Below, piece by piece: positions 1 through 7,906 of a DNA stretch of 64,000 bases. Under the pieces are notes generated by a model. That model did not search any database and was not told the DNA's origin. It saw only the letters and a program-made list of their open reading frames with translations. Origin of the DNA: JBCBXA01 sp039816825 (GTDB taxonomy: Bacteria > Pseudomonadota > Alphaproteobacteria > Rhizobiales > Rhizobiaceae). The first letter of the stretch is position 1, and each line of letters begins with the position of its first letter. Made by a program: the position numbers and the translations under genes. Location of the stretch: contig JBCBXA010000003.1 in assembly GCA_039816825.1 (NCBI GenBank), positions 1 to 64,000 of the forward strand, read 5' to 3'.

Positions 1-5
1 GACCA

Positions 6-314
6 ATGATCCCAGGAGAAGTCATCACTGCACCGGGCGATATCGAGCTCAATGCCGGTGTCCAAGCCACAACCGTAAAGGTCGCCAATACCGGAGACCG
101 GCCAGTGCAGGTAGGTAGCCACTACCATTTCTTCGAAACCAACGCAGCGCTGGAATTCGACCGGGACGCCGCCCGTGGCATGCGGTTGAACATTCCTGCT
201 GGCACAGCCGTCCGGTTCGAACCGGGCCAGGCCCGCGACGTGTCGCTGATCCCGCTCTCAGGCGGACGCACGGTGTTCGGTTTCAATGCCAAAATCATGG
301 GTGGCCTTGATTGA
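6..314 (+). CDS. ureB: Urease subunit beta
   Basis: Small structural subunit of the cytoplasmic nickel urease (urea to ammonia and carbon dioxide), which packs with UreA and UreC. Its 102 residues are the usual family length. Conserved blocks are visible: GSHYHFFETN at residues 37-46, then FDR, an IPAG segment and FEPG. The ATG lies six bases from the window edge, so its ribosome site and the expected ureD and ureA cannot be seen. Its TGA shares a base with the ATG of the next gene (TGATG), starting a chain of overlapping genes that runs into ureC. The family assignment is secure. Confidence 0.97.
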   Translation: MIPGEVITAPGDIELNAGVQATTVKVANTGDRPVQVGSHYHFFETNAALEFDRDAARGMRLNIPAGTAVRFEPGQARDVSLIPLSGGRTVFGFNAKIMGGLD

Positions 315-715
315 TGCGGTGGATGCTGGCCCCGCTGGCGATCATGGGCACACTGGCTGCCGCGCCGGCCTTGGCGGAAGAGGCACTCCATCCTTGTGAG
401 ACCATGGGCAGCACGGTGGAGACCACCAATTGCTACGGCGAAGCACACGAAGCAGCGGACGGCGATCTGAATCTGGCTTACAAGCTTGCCATGACTGCCG
501 CGAGGGAGGTGGACACCTATACATCTGAGACAGCGCCGAAGGTGGCCGTCATCCTGAGAGACGCACAGCGTCGCTGGATCGCCTATCGCGATGAGGCTTG
601 TGATGCCGAGGCCGCATTCTGGGGTGGTGGAACGGGAGCGAGTGCGGCTTTTCTGGCATGCCTTGAACGCCTGACCCGCGTGCGCGAGCAGGACTTGCGG
701 AGATTGTTTGACTGA
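314..715 (+). CDS. Secreted LprI-like (DUF1311) protein in urease operon
   Basis: Predicted exported 133-residue protein of the LprI/DUF1311 family, which is named after a mycobacterial lysozyme inhibitor; most members have no tested function. Residues 1-21 form a signal peptide ending in the cleavage motif ALA. The mature part has four cysteines (in HPC, TNC, EAC and LAC), enough for two disulfides, and the family features ADGDLN and RRWIAYRD. It is paralogous to the gene at 1260. Start: the ATG at 314 overlaps the ureB stop; a TTG at 311 would only add one residue. It is translationally coupled on both sides. A role in urease activity is not shown by the sequence. Confidence 0.8.
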   Translation: MRWMLAPLAIMGTLAAAPALAEEALHPCETMGSTVETTNCYGEAHEAADGDLNLAYKLAMTAAREVDTYTSETAPKVAVILRDAQRRWIAYRDEACDAEAAFWGGGTGASAAFLACLERLTRVREQDLRRLFD

Positions 716-1263
716 TGGCACGCATCGCTCTCGCCACGTCCTTTCTTTCTCTCACGGTGGCCGCGGCCTTGGCCTGCGGCGGCAATCCAACCTGCACCGT
801 CGCTGACCCCACGGGCACGCCCCTCAATATTCGTGTTGCACCCAACCAGACCATTATCGGCAACGCGCCCAACGGGACGGTTCTGGAATTCATCGATCAT
901 ATCGAGCACGAGGGGAAAACCTGGGCCCGTGTGGCGGCTTTCGATCCGGCGACCGACGAACTGAACATGGGCGGCGGTTTCCTATTTGGTGCCTATCTCG
1001 ACTGCCAAGGCGAGATTACGGAAGCCAGCAATGATGACCTCGTTTTGTGCAAGGTTGCAGACCCGACTGGCACACCTCTCAATGTGCGGGACACACCCAA
1101 CGGAATGCTTCTGGGCTCGGTGCGCAACGATCAGATCGTGCGCGTCTACGGCCACGAGGTCCACAACGGTAAAGTGTGGGCACTCGCCTATCGTGATGTG
1201 CGCGACAATGCCGTTGGCTATGTGTTTGATGCCTACCTCAAATGCGAGGAGGACGGGCATTGA
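715..1263 (+). CDS. Exported protein with two SH3-like repeats
   Basis: Predicted secreted protein of 182 residues. A hydrophobic N-terminus (about residues 4-20) ends in ALAC, which suits signal peptidase I and is a poor lipobox. Two tandem bacterial SH3-like units follow; each begins with the same block (VADPTGTPLN, residues 29-38 and about 116-125), continues with R..PN and ends in YL.C. Such domains often bind peptidoglycan or proteins, but the ligand is unknown here. Its ATG overlaps the preceding stop by one base, and the next gene starts inside its last codons, so all three secreted proteins are probably made together with urease. Confidence 0.75.
   Translation: MARIALATSFLSLTVAAALACGGNPTCTVADPTGTPLNIRVAPNQTIIGNAPNGTVLEFIDHIEHEGKTWARVAAFDPATDELNMGGGFLFGAYLDCQGEITEASNDDLVLCKVADPTGTPLNVRDTPNGMLLGSVRNDQIVRVYGHEVHNGKVWALAYRDVRDNAVGYVFDAYLKCEEDGH
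1246..1253 (+). promoter_or_regulatory. Ribosome binding site fixing a TTG start
   Basis: GAGGAGGA lies six bases before the TTG at 1260-1262. It decides the start of the next gene, for which no ATG fits: the longer reading would begin inside the Shine-Dalgarno region itself. Confidence 0.65.
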
Positions 1264-1643
1264 TAAAACGCGCCTCCATCGCCCTTGTCGGCATATTTTT
1301 CACAAGTGCCCCTGCCTTGGGGTTTGACCCTGATTGTTCTGATCCCGGCAATCTGCCTCAGCAGGGCATGAACTATTGCGCTGCCAAGGAGTTTGAGCGC
1401 GCAGATGCCGCCCTGAACGCGGCATGGAAGCTGTTGCGCCCCACGGCGACGAAGGCGTCCGACGGTTCGGACCCGATGCTGCAGGCGCAACGGGCATGGA
1501 TCAGATATCGCGACGGCCAATGCGATGCCGAAGGTCTGCACTTTGAAGGCGGTTCCCTTGAACCCTTCATCGTGGCGCAATGCCGAACTCGCATGACGCA
1601 GGCCCGCACCCAAGAATTGCTGCTGATGGAAAGATATCGCTGA
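1260..1643 (+). CDS. Second secreted LprI-like (DUF1311) protein in urease operon
   Basis: Paralogue of the gene at 314, 127 residues long with a TTG start. The TTG overlaps the previous stop (TTGA) and has a strong GAGGAGGA site at the right distance; reading from it gives a clean signal peptide ending near PALG. The mature part repeats the family pattern: four cysteines (DPDC, MNYC, GQC, AQC), the MNYCAAKE/ALNAAW block and RAWIRYRD. Its TGA shares a base with the ureC ATG. Family membership is well supported; function, and why two copies surround an SH3 protein here, are unknown. Confidence 0.75.
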   Translation: MIKRASIALVGIFFTSAPALGFDPDCSDPGNLPQQGMNYCAAKEFERADAALNAAWKLLRPTATKASDGSDPMLQAQRAWIRYRDGQCDAEGLHFEGGSLEPFIVAQCRTRMTQARTQELLLMERYR

Positions 1644-3406
1644 TGACCACCTCCCTCTCCCGCACAGAATATGCCGCCATGTTTGGCCCCACGGTGGGGG
1701 ACAAGGTACGGCTGGCGGATACGGAACTCTTTGTTGAAGTCGAGCGGGATTTGACAGCGGAACATGCTGGCGCGGCAGCCACAGACGGCGCCGGTGCCAA
1801 TGCACTGCTCTACGGCGAAGAGGTGAAGTTCGGCGGCGGTAAAGTGATCCGCGATGGCATGGGTCAAAGCCAAGTCACGCGCGCCGATGGCGCGGTGGAC
1901 ACGGTTATCACCAATGCGCTGGTGATTGATCATACGGGCATTTTCAAAGCCGACATTGGCTTGAAAGACGGGCGCATCGCCGCCATCGGCAAAGCTGGCA
2001 ACCCAGACACGCAGCCGGGCGTAGATATAATTGTCGGGCCGGGCACTGAAGCGATTGCGGGTGAAGGCAAAATTCTCACTGCGGGCGGCTTTGACAGCCA
2101 CATCCACTACATCTGCCCGCAGCAGATTGACGATGCTCTTTATTCGGGCCTGACCACCATGCTGGGCGGCGGCACCGGCCCAGCCCACGGAACCCTCGCC
2201 ACAACGTGCACACCGGGCCCTTGGCACATTGCGCGCATGATTGAAGCGGCAGACGCATTTCCAATGAACCTGGCTTTCGCTGGCAAGGGCAATGCCAGCC
2301 AGCCGGCAGCTCTGGTTGAGATGGTTGAAGGCGGTGCTTGTGCGCTGAAGCTGCACGAAGATTGGGGCACAACGCCAGCGGCTATCGATTGCTGCCTATC
2401 CGTGGCAGACGATATGGACGTCCAGGTGATGATCCACACCGACACGCTGAACGAAAGCGGCTTTGTGGAAACGTCGGTCGGCGCCATGAAAGGCCGCACG
2501 ATCCACGCCTTCCACACCGAGGGTGCCGGCGGTGGTCACGCGCCTGACATCATCAAGATCTGTGGCGAGGACCATGTCCTTCCCTCCTCCACAAACCCAA
2601 CGCGCCCTTATACGGTGAACACAATCGCCGAGCATCTCGACATGCTGATGGTCTGCCATCACCTCGACAGCTCCATTCCCGAAGATATCGCATTTGCCGA
2701 AAGCCGCATTCGCAAGGAAACGATCGCCGCAGAAGACATCCTCCACGATATGGGTGCCTTCTCCATCATAGCGTCGGACAGCCAGGCCATGGGCCGCGTG
2801 GGCGAAGTGATCATCCGCACTTGGCAAACCGCCGACAAGATGAAACGCCAGCGCGGACCTCTTCCCGAGGAGACTGGTGACAACGACAACATGCGCGTTC
2901 GGCGTTACGTGGCGAAATACACCATCAACCCCGCAATCGCCCACGGCATCAGTGGCGAAATTGGCTCCATTGAAGTGGGCAAACGGGCTGATCTGTGCCT
3001 GTGGGACCCGGCCTTTTTTGGTGTAAAACCGGCCATGGTCTTGCTCGGCGGCACGATAGCGGCGGCGCCCATGGGAGACCCAAACGCCTCCATTCCGACG
3101 CCGCAGCCGGTGCATTACCGGCCGATGTTCGGTGCCTTCGGCAAGTCGCGGACCAATTCCTCCGTGACCTTCGTCAGCCAGGCGGCTCTCGACGCCGGCT
3201 TGCCCGCGAAACTGGGTACCGCAAAGCAGATGCTGGCGGTTCAGAACACGCGTGGTGGCATCGGCAAGCGCTCCATGATCCACAACAATGCAACACCAGA
3301 CATCGACGTGAACCCCGAGACCTATGAAGTACGCGCCGACGGCGAACTGCTGACCTGCGAGCCAGCAGACGTGCTGCCCATGGCGCAGCGCTACTTCATG
3401 TTCTGA
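1643..3406 (+). CDS. ureC: Urease subunit alpha (catalytic)
   Basis: Catalytic subunit carrying the di-nickel site that hydrolyses urea. All ligands are present at a constant offset of 19 from Klebsiella numbering: HIH at 153/155, the carbamylated Lys236 in ALKLHED, His265, His291 in HTEGAGGGH, catalytic His339 in MVCHHLD, and Asp379 in ASDSQAMG. The offset comes from an alanine/glycine-rich insertion around residues 38-55, so the protein has 587 residues against about 567. The ATG at 1643 overlaps the preceding stop and gives the normal MTTSLSRTEYAAMFGPT start; in-frame codons further upstream lie inside the previous gene. Maturation needs UreE, UreF and UreG, encoded downstream. Confidence 0.98.
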   Translation: MTTSLSRTEYAAMFGPTVGDKVRLADTELFVEVERDLTAEHAGAAATDGAGANALLYGEEVKFGGGKVIRDGMGQSQVTRADGAVDTVITNALVIDHTGIFKADIGLKDGRIAAIGKAGNPDTQPGVDIIVGPGTEAIAGEGKILTAGGFDSHIHYICPQQIDDALYSGLTTMLGGGTGPAHGTLATTCTPGPWHIARMIEAADAFPMNLAFAGKGNASQPAALVEMVEGGACALKLHEDWGTTPAAIDCCLSVADDMDVQVMIHTDTLNESGFVETSVGAMKGRTIHAFHTEGAGGGHAPDIIKICGEDHVLPSSTNPTRPYTVNTIAEHLDMLMVCHHLDSSIPEDIAFAESRIRKETIAAEDILHDMGAFSIIASDSQAMGRVGEVIIRTWQTADKMKRQRGPLPEETGDNDNMRVRRYVAKYTINPAIAHGISGEIGSIEVGKRADLCLWDPAFFGVKPAMVLLGGTIAAAPMGDPNASIPTPQPVHYRPMFGAFGKSRTNSSVTFVSQAALDAGLPAKLGTAKQMLAVQNTRGGIGKRSMIHNNATPDIDVNPETYEVRADGELLTCEPADVLPMAQRYFMF

Positions 3407-4020
3407 TGATACGGAAAACCTTAGGAATTAGGCCCACAAGCACGGTTGGCAGCAATGCACGTCGTGCTTTCAGTCGAGTTGTCGGCTTGTCGCTGTGCAT
3501 TCTCCTACTGGAGAATCTGCTGATCGCGGGAAAGTACCCCAGCCTCGAGCCAAATGCGGGGCATGCCGTATTCGCGATTGCAAGTTCGCTGATCTACTTT
3601 GGTGTGATTTGCATCTGGCTATTGTTTGTTTCCAAACCACACTACTCACCCAATCCAATCAGGCTTGTGAGTGATATATTGATATCGGGACTGTTTGCCA
3701 TTGCAGCATTCAGCCTTGCTTATCGGATATGGGGCATTGTCGACACGTTGGATGCCACCGCAGCCGTCGCAAGCACGGACGCTCTGTATTTTTCCGCGGT
3801 CACGTTCTCAACACTGGGGTTTGGCGACTTTCGCCCAGCTGAAAGCATGAGACTGGTGGCTAGTTTTCAGGCGCTTATCGGAAATCTGCATCTCGGCTTG
3901 CTGGCCGGTGCCGTGTTCTATGCGCTTAGCATCCAAAATGCGAAGCGCGACGAAAACGGATTAAATGAAAAAACTCACCAAAAACCCAAGCAAGCAGACG
4001 ACACCCAAGACGTTCGCTGA
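3406..4020 (+). CDS. Potassium-channel-like membrane protein inside the urease operon
   Basis: Predicted inner-membrane protein of 204 residues with about four membrane helices (roughly 25-41, 53-75, 87-110 and 150-175) and a pore loop carrying the filter-like sequence TLGFGDF at 136-142 (compare TVGYGD). This is the two-helix ion-channel family (Ion_trans_2). The tail is hydrophilic. Its ATG shares a base with the ureC stop, but a 108-base AT-rich gap follows it, unlike the tight junctions elsewhere in this operon. Two 60-base lines counted here are 45-52% GC, below the neighbouring urease genes. Ion selectivity and any link to urea or ammonium are not known. Confidence 0.75.
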   Translation: MIRKTLGIRPTSTVGSNARRAFSRVVGLSLCILLLENLLIAGKYPSLEPNAGHAVFAIASSLIYFGVICIWLLFVSKPHYSPNPIRLVSDILISGLFAIAAFSLAYRIWGIVDTLDATAAVASTDALYFSAVTFSTLGFGDFRPAESMRLVASFQALIGNLHLGLLAGAVFYALSIQNAKRDENGLNEKTHQKPKQADDTQDVR

Positions 4021-4128
4021 CTTCTGAAATCTCATATATGTGCGTTCTGACATGCAGTGCTCCTCAACCTTAATATATGAAAAAACGGCGGATTTTTCAA
4101 TGTATCCTTGCACTCTGAGTCATCAGCT
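4021..4128 (+). other. AT-rich gap with a 7-bp inverted repeat
   Basis: This is the only real break in the urease operon. It is visibly AT-rich (two copies of ATATATG). It holds an inverted repeat with arms 4078-4084 and 4093-4099 around an eight-base loop. No T run follows, so it is a poor terminator; a promoter for ureEFG may lie here, but no clear -35/-10 pair stands out. Confidence 0.35.
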
Positions 4129-4587
4129 ATGAGCTGCATAACACTCTCAGCCACCGAACGTCATTTGCGGCGCAAGAGGCTGGTCGCGGACGACGGCGCA
4201 GTGGTGATGCTGGATCTGCCGTCAGCTCGCATGCTTGTGGATGGGGAGCAGTTGGAAGCGGTTGATGGCTCGATTGTGACTGTGCACGCAGCAGTCGAGC
4301 CGCTGTTGGAAGTCCGTGGCCGCGATGCACGTCATCTGAATGCGCTGGCATGGCAGATTGGAAACAGGCACCTGACAGCCCAGATCGAAGCGGAACGGAT
4401 CTTGATCGAACGGGACCGGGTCATCGCCGATATGCTTTCGGGACTGGGCGCTCAACTTGCTGAGGTTCAGGAACCCTTCCACCCCGAAGGTGGAGCCTAT
4501 GGCGACCACTCCCACTCCCATTCTCACTCGCATTCCCGCTCCCATTCTCATCGTCACAGCCATACTCATGGCCACCACCATGGCTGA
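4129..4587 (+). CDS. ureE: Urease accessory protein UreE, nickel-binding
   Basis: Cytoplasmic nickel chaperone that hands nickel to the urease activation complex. The body (residues 1-120) has the UreE arrangement, including the central segment RDARHLNALAWQIGNRH with its metal-site histidine region. The C-terminus is a nickel-storage tail with 13 histidines in the last 26 residues, in HSHS and HGHHHG form. The ATG at 4129 gives MSCITLSAT; an upstream TTG at 4108 would add seven unlikely residues. It overlaps ureF by eight bases. Confidence 0.93.
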   Translation: MSCITLSATERHLRRKRLVADDGAVVMLDLPSARMLVDGEQLEAVDGSIVTVHAAVEPLLEVRGRDARHLNALAWQIGNRHLTAQIEAERILIERDRVIADMLSGLGAQLAEVQEPFHPEGGAYGDHSHSHSHSHSRSHSHRHSHTHGHHHG

Positions 4588-5284
4588 AAGCGCTGCAACT
4601 CAGGACGCGCTGGCGCTGGTGCGCATCATGGCGTGGCTTTCCCCGGCCTTTCCCACCGGGGCGTTTGCGTATTCGGGAGGGCTGGAGGCGGCAGCGCAGT
4701 CTGGTTTGGTTGCCAACGAAGAGCAGCTGTTCCTCTGGCTTGAAACACAACTCGAACAGGGCGGGCTGCAATTGGATGCCAAGCTGCTCAGCCTTGCCCA
4801 TCAATCAAAGGGCGGAGAAAGGCTCGCTTCAGTCCAGGCGCTTGCCAGTGCCTTGGCCGCCAGCGCACCTCGGTGGCAGGAAAGCGTTGGCCAAGGCCGA
4901 GCGTTCTTGGCCGGCATTGCCGAACGCGCGGAGTTTTCTGAGCACGATGTGCAGAACGCACTGGGGCTTGGAGAAGCGGATGAGCCATGTTCCCTTTCGG
5001 TGGCAGTCGGCGCCGTGGCAGCCTATGCCGATATTCCAAGGAACATGGCCATCCTTGGCTTCCTGCAAGGCGCTGTCGGCCAGCAACTTTCTGCGGCTAT
5101 CAGGCTGAATCTGATGGGCCAGACCGGGGCGGCCCGCTTGCTCGACCGGCTGGAAAACGCAATCGTGACATGCATGGAGCAGGCACTCGACACTGCGGAA
5201 AACGACCTGCACAGCGCAGCCCCCATGGCAGATCTGCTGGCCGCGCAACACGACACACTCAATTCGAGGCTTTTTCTTTCATGA
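4580..5284 (+). CDS. ureF: Urease accessory protein UreF
   Basis: Activation-complex protein that works with UreD (UreH) and UreG in loading nickel into urease, acting as the GTPase-regulating partner of UreG. The 234-residue product has the family hallmark near its start, LSPAFPTGAFAYSGGLE, and is mainly helical. Start: the ATG at 4580 lies inside the end of ureE and gives MAESAATQD; further upstream the frame reads the antisense-like histidine repeat of ureE and is not protein-like. It ends in an ATGA overlap with ureG. Confidence 0.93.
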   Translation: MAESAATQDALALVRIMAWLSPAFPTGAFAYSGGLEAAAQSGLVANEEQLFLWLETQLEQGGLQLDAKLLSLAHQSKGGERLASVQALASALAASAPRWQESVGQGRAFLAGIAERAEFSEHDVQNALGLGEADEPCSLSVAVGAVAAYADIPRNMAILGFLQGAVGQQLSAAIRLNLMGQTGAARLLDRLENAIVTCMEQALDTAENDLHSAAPMADLLAAQHDTLNSRLFLS

Positions 5285-5910
5285 GCAAACATGGCCCTCT
5301 TCGCGTTGGTATCGGTGGACCGGTTGGCGTTGGAAAGACAACTCTGACGGCAGCTTTGTGCGCCGCCATGGGCCAGCGTTACTCTGTCGGCGTTGTGACC
5401 AATGATATCTACACGCGAGAGGACGCCGATGCGCTGGTGCGCATGCAGGTCCTGTCGTCGGACCGCATCATCGGCGTGGAGACCGGCGGCTGCCCACACA
5501 CGGCCATACGCGAGGACGCTTCCATCAATCTTCGCGCGATTGATGAGTTGAACGGCCGCTTTCCGGACCTGGACATTGTGTTCATCGAGTCCGGTGGCGA
5601 CAATCTGGCAGCAACCTTCTCTCCCGATCTGGCCGACCTGACACTCTACGTCATCTCGGTCTGCCAGGGCGGGGATATTCCGCGCAAAGGCGGGCTGGCG
5701 ATCACGCGCTCGGACATGCTGATTGTCAACAAAGCCGATCTGGCTCCGCATGTTGAGGTCGATCTCGCAACAATGCAGAGCGACACTGAGCAGGCACGGA
5801 GTGGCCGCCCTTACCTCTTCACCGATCTGAAGATGGGTAAGGGAACAGAGGAACTGGTAACGTTCCTTGAGCGCGAGGGCGGCCTTGCGCCTGTTGCTCA
5901 ATCCGCCTGA
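5281..5910 (+). CDS. ureG: Urease accessory GTPase UreG
   Basis: SIMIBI-class GTPase that powers nickel insertion into urease. In its 209 residues one sees the P-loop GPVGVGKTT (residues 13-21), the nickel-binding CPH (71-73), ESGGDN (103-108) and the base-recognition NKAD (150-153). The ATG at 5281 overlaps the ureF stop by four bases; the longer frame upstream belongs to ureF. It is the last gene of the visible urease operon. No clear terminator was seen in the 139 bases that follow. Confidence 0.97.
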   Translation: MSKHGPLRVGIGGPVGVGKTTLTAALCAAMGQRYSVGVVTNDIYTREDADALVRMQVLSSDRIIGVETGGCPHTAIREDASINLRAIDELNGRFPDLDIVFIESGGDNLAATFSPDLADLTLYVISVCQGGDIPRKGGLAITRSDMLIVNKADLAPHVEVDLATMQSDTEQARSGRPYLFTDLKMGKGTEELVTFLEREGGLAPVAQSA

Positions 5911-6049
5911 ACTGGGCCTTATTGGGCTCACACTCCACGCCGATTTCGCCACCCACCCCCTATGCAGGTCAGGCTGATGGGCCTAGACAGCGCTAAAGCC
6001 GATTTGGCCAACAAGACTGCTGCCTGATCCCACGGCGGAAAGACCCATC

Positions 6050-7906
6050 ATGAATGACTTTGACGGCGTTGCGCGCCCCCTCGCGCAAGCCCTCGCCGTT
6101 CGCGGCTATGAAACGGCGACGCCCGTCCAAAAAGCTGTCACCGAACCCAGCCTTGCCAGCTCGGACCTTCTGGTCTCGGCACGCACCGGCTCAGGCAAAA
6201 CGGTGGCCTTTGGAATCGCCTCTGCCCCCACACTGCTGAATGGCCAGGATCGCCTGGAGCCCGCAGCCAGCCCGCTGGCGCTGATCATTACGCCCACGCG
6301 GGAACTCGCATTGCAGGTGATGGCTGAGTTGGAATGGCTCTACGCAAAAACGGGAGCGCAATTCGCTTCCTGCGTTGGCGGTATGAATCCCAGAACTGAA
6401 CGACGTACGCTGGAGGCTGGAGCCCACATAGTGGTTGGCACTCCGGGTCGTCTTCGGGATCACATCACGCGCAGAGCCCTCGACCTGAGCGAGCTGAAAG
6501 TGGTCGTGCTGGACGAAGCCGACGAGATGCTGGACCTGGGCTTCCGTGACGATCTGGAGTTCATTCTTGAGGCAGCGCCAGAAAACAGACGGACCCTGCT
6601 CTTCTCGGCCACGGTCTCGAAACCCATCGAGAAACTGGCCAAGACCTTTCAGAAGGATGCCGTGCGCGTGGTGGCGGATGGCGAGAAGCTGCCGCACGCC
6701 GACATTTCATACGAAGTCATGCCCGTCGCCGGCTATGACCGCGACAACGCCATCACGAACCTGTTGCGGTTCCACGAAGCCGACGTGGCACTTGTCTTCT
6801 GCAACACCCGGGCGGCTGTGGCGCGCCTGGCATCGCGACTGTCCAATCGCGGGTTCTCCGTTGCCGCACTGTCCGGCGAGTTGAGCCAGGCGGAGCGCAA
6901 CAACGCTCTGCAAGCCCTGCGCGACGGTCGGTCACGCGTTTGCGTGGCGACCGATGTCGCAGCGCGGGGCATTGATCTCCCCAATCTTGACCTCGTCATT
7001 CATGCCGATCTGCCAACCGGTGCTGAAACACTTCTCCACAGAAGCGGCCGGACCGGCCGCGCAGGGCGCAAAGGCGTGAGCGCCGTTCTGGTGGACCCGC
7101 GGGCGCGACCCAAAGCCGAGCGTCTGCTGCGTCACGCCAGGATCGAGTATCGATGGGCGCACCCGCCTACCGCCCACGCAGTCGCGCAACGAGATGAAGA
7201 GCGAATCCTAGCGCAAGCTGCCAGCGCAACTGGGCCCACTGAAGAAGAACGAAGCTTCATCGCGCAGCTACAAGGCAAGTTCTCAGCAGAACAGCTAGCA
7301 ACCGCCTATCTGAGACAATGGAACCAAGGCCGCTGTGCGCCGGAAGAGCTAGACCTGCTACCCCTCGACGGACGTCGCAGCGAACAGCGAAGCGGCGGGA
7401 AGGACAAGCCGGAGCGCGTGCACAAGCAGTTCGAACAGAGCGTCTGGCTGTCGCTGTCAGTCGGGCGCAAGCAACGGGCGGAGCCACGTTGGCTGATCCC
7501 GCTTCTATGCAAGAGCGGCGGCATCCACAAGCGCTCCATTGGCTCCATCAAGATGCACACCGATGAGACACGAGTGGAGCTGGACGGCAACATTGCCGAT
7601 GCCTTTCTAGACCGTGTTGGCCCTGACCTGACACTCGAGAAGAGTATCAGAGTGAAAGTGCTGGATGCGGCAGCCGCGAGAAAGGCGCCCGAACAAACCG
7701 CAAAAAATGCAGCACGGGACACCCAAGGAGAGGAACCGAACGGCAAGCCTGCCCGCGAGAAAAGTAAAGAGGCTCGGGGACCCAGGCCCGGACGGTCAAA
7801 GCCAAGGACCAAGCCGAAAGGCGGCGACAAGGCACGCTTTAAGCCAAAACCGGGCTCGAAGCCCAAGACGTCAAAATCAAAGCCGAGGGCTCGAAAGGGT
7901 CAGTAG
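6050..7906 (+). CDS. DEAD-box RNA helicase with DbpA-type C-terminal domain
   Basis: ATP-dependent RNA helicase of 618 residues, probably acting on ribosome assembly or mRNA structure in the cytoplasm. Motifs in order: Q motif (ATPVQ), SARTGSGKT, PTRELA, TPGR, DEAD, SAT, VFCNT, ATDVAARGID and HRSGRTGRAG. After the two RecA-like domains comes a region like the DbpA RNA-binding domain (about residues 475-545), then a tail very rich in lysine, arginine and proline that probably contacts RNA. It is monocistronic in appearance. Its last seven bases overlap the end of convergent tamB, with no terminator visible between them. Whether it equals DeaD or DbpA cannot be decided from the sequence alone. 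Confidence 0.93.
   Translation: MNDFDGVARPLAQALAVRGYETATPVQKAVTEPSLASSDLLVSARTGSGKTVAFGIASAPTLLNGQDRLEPAASPLALIITPTRELALQVMAELEWLYAKTGAQFASCVGGMNPRTERRTLEAGAHIVVGTPGRLRDHITRRALDLSELKVVVLDEADEMLDLGFRDDLEFILEAAPENRRTLLFSATVSKPIEKLAKTFQKDAVRVVADGEKLPHADISYEVMPVAGYDRDNAITNLLRFHEADVALVFCNTRAAVARLASRLSNRGFSVAALSGELSQAERNNALQALRDGRSRVCVATDVAARGIDLPNLDLVIHADLPTGAETLLHRSGRTGRAGRKGVSAVLVDPRARPKAERLLRHARIEYRWAHPPTAHAVAQRDEERILAQAASATGPTEEERSFIAQLQGKFSAEQLATAYLRQWNQGRCAPEELDLLPLDGRRSEQRSGGKDKPERVHKQFEQSVWLSLSVGRKQRAEPRWLIPLLCKSGGIHKRSIGSIKMHTDETRVELDGNIADAFLDRVGPDLTLEKSIRVKVLDAAAARKAPEQTAKNAARDTQGEEPNGKPAREKSKEARGPRPGRSKPRTKPKGGDKARFKPKPGSKPKTSKSKPRARKGQ

Noticed and set aside
4505..4582. Repetitive CAC/CAT-rich DNA that looks like a simple repeat
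   Set aside because: It encodes the histidine-rich nickel tail of UreE, so the repetition is explained by the protein.
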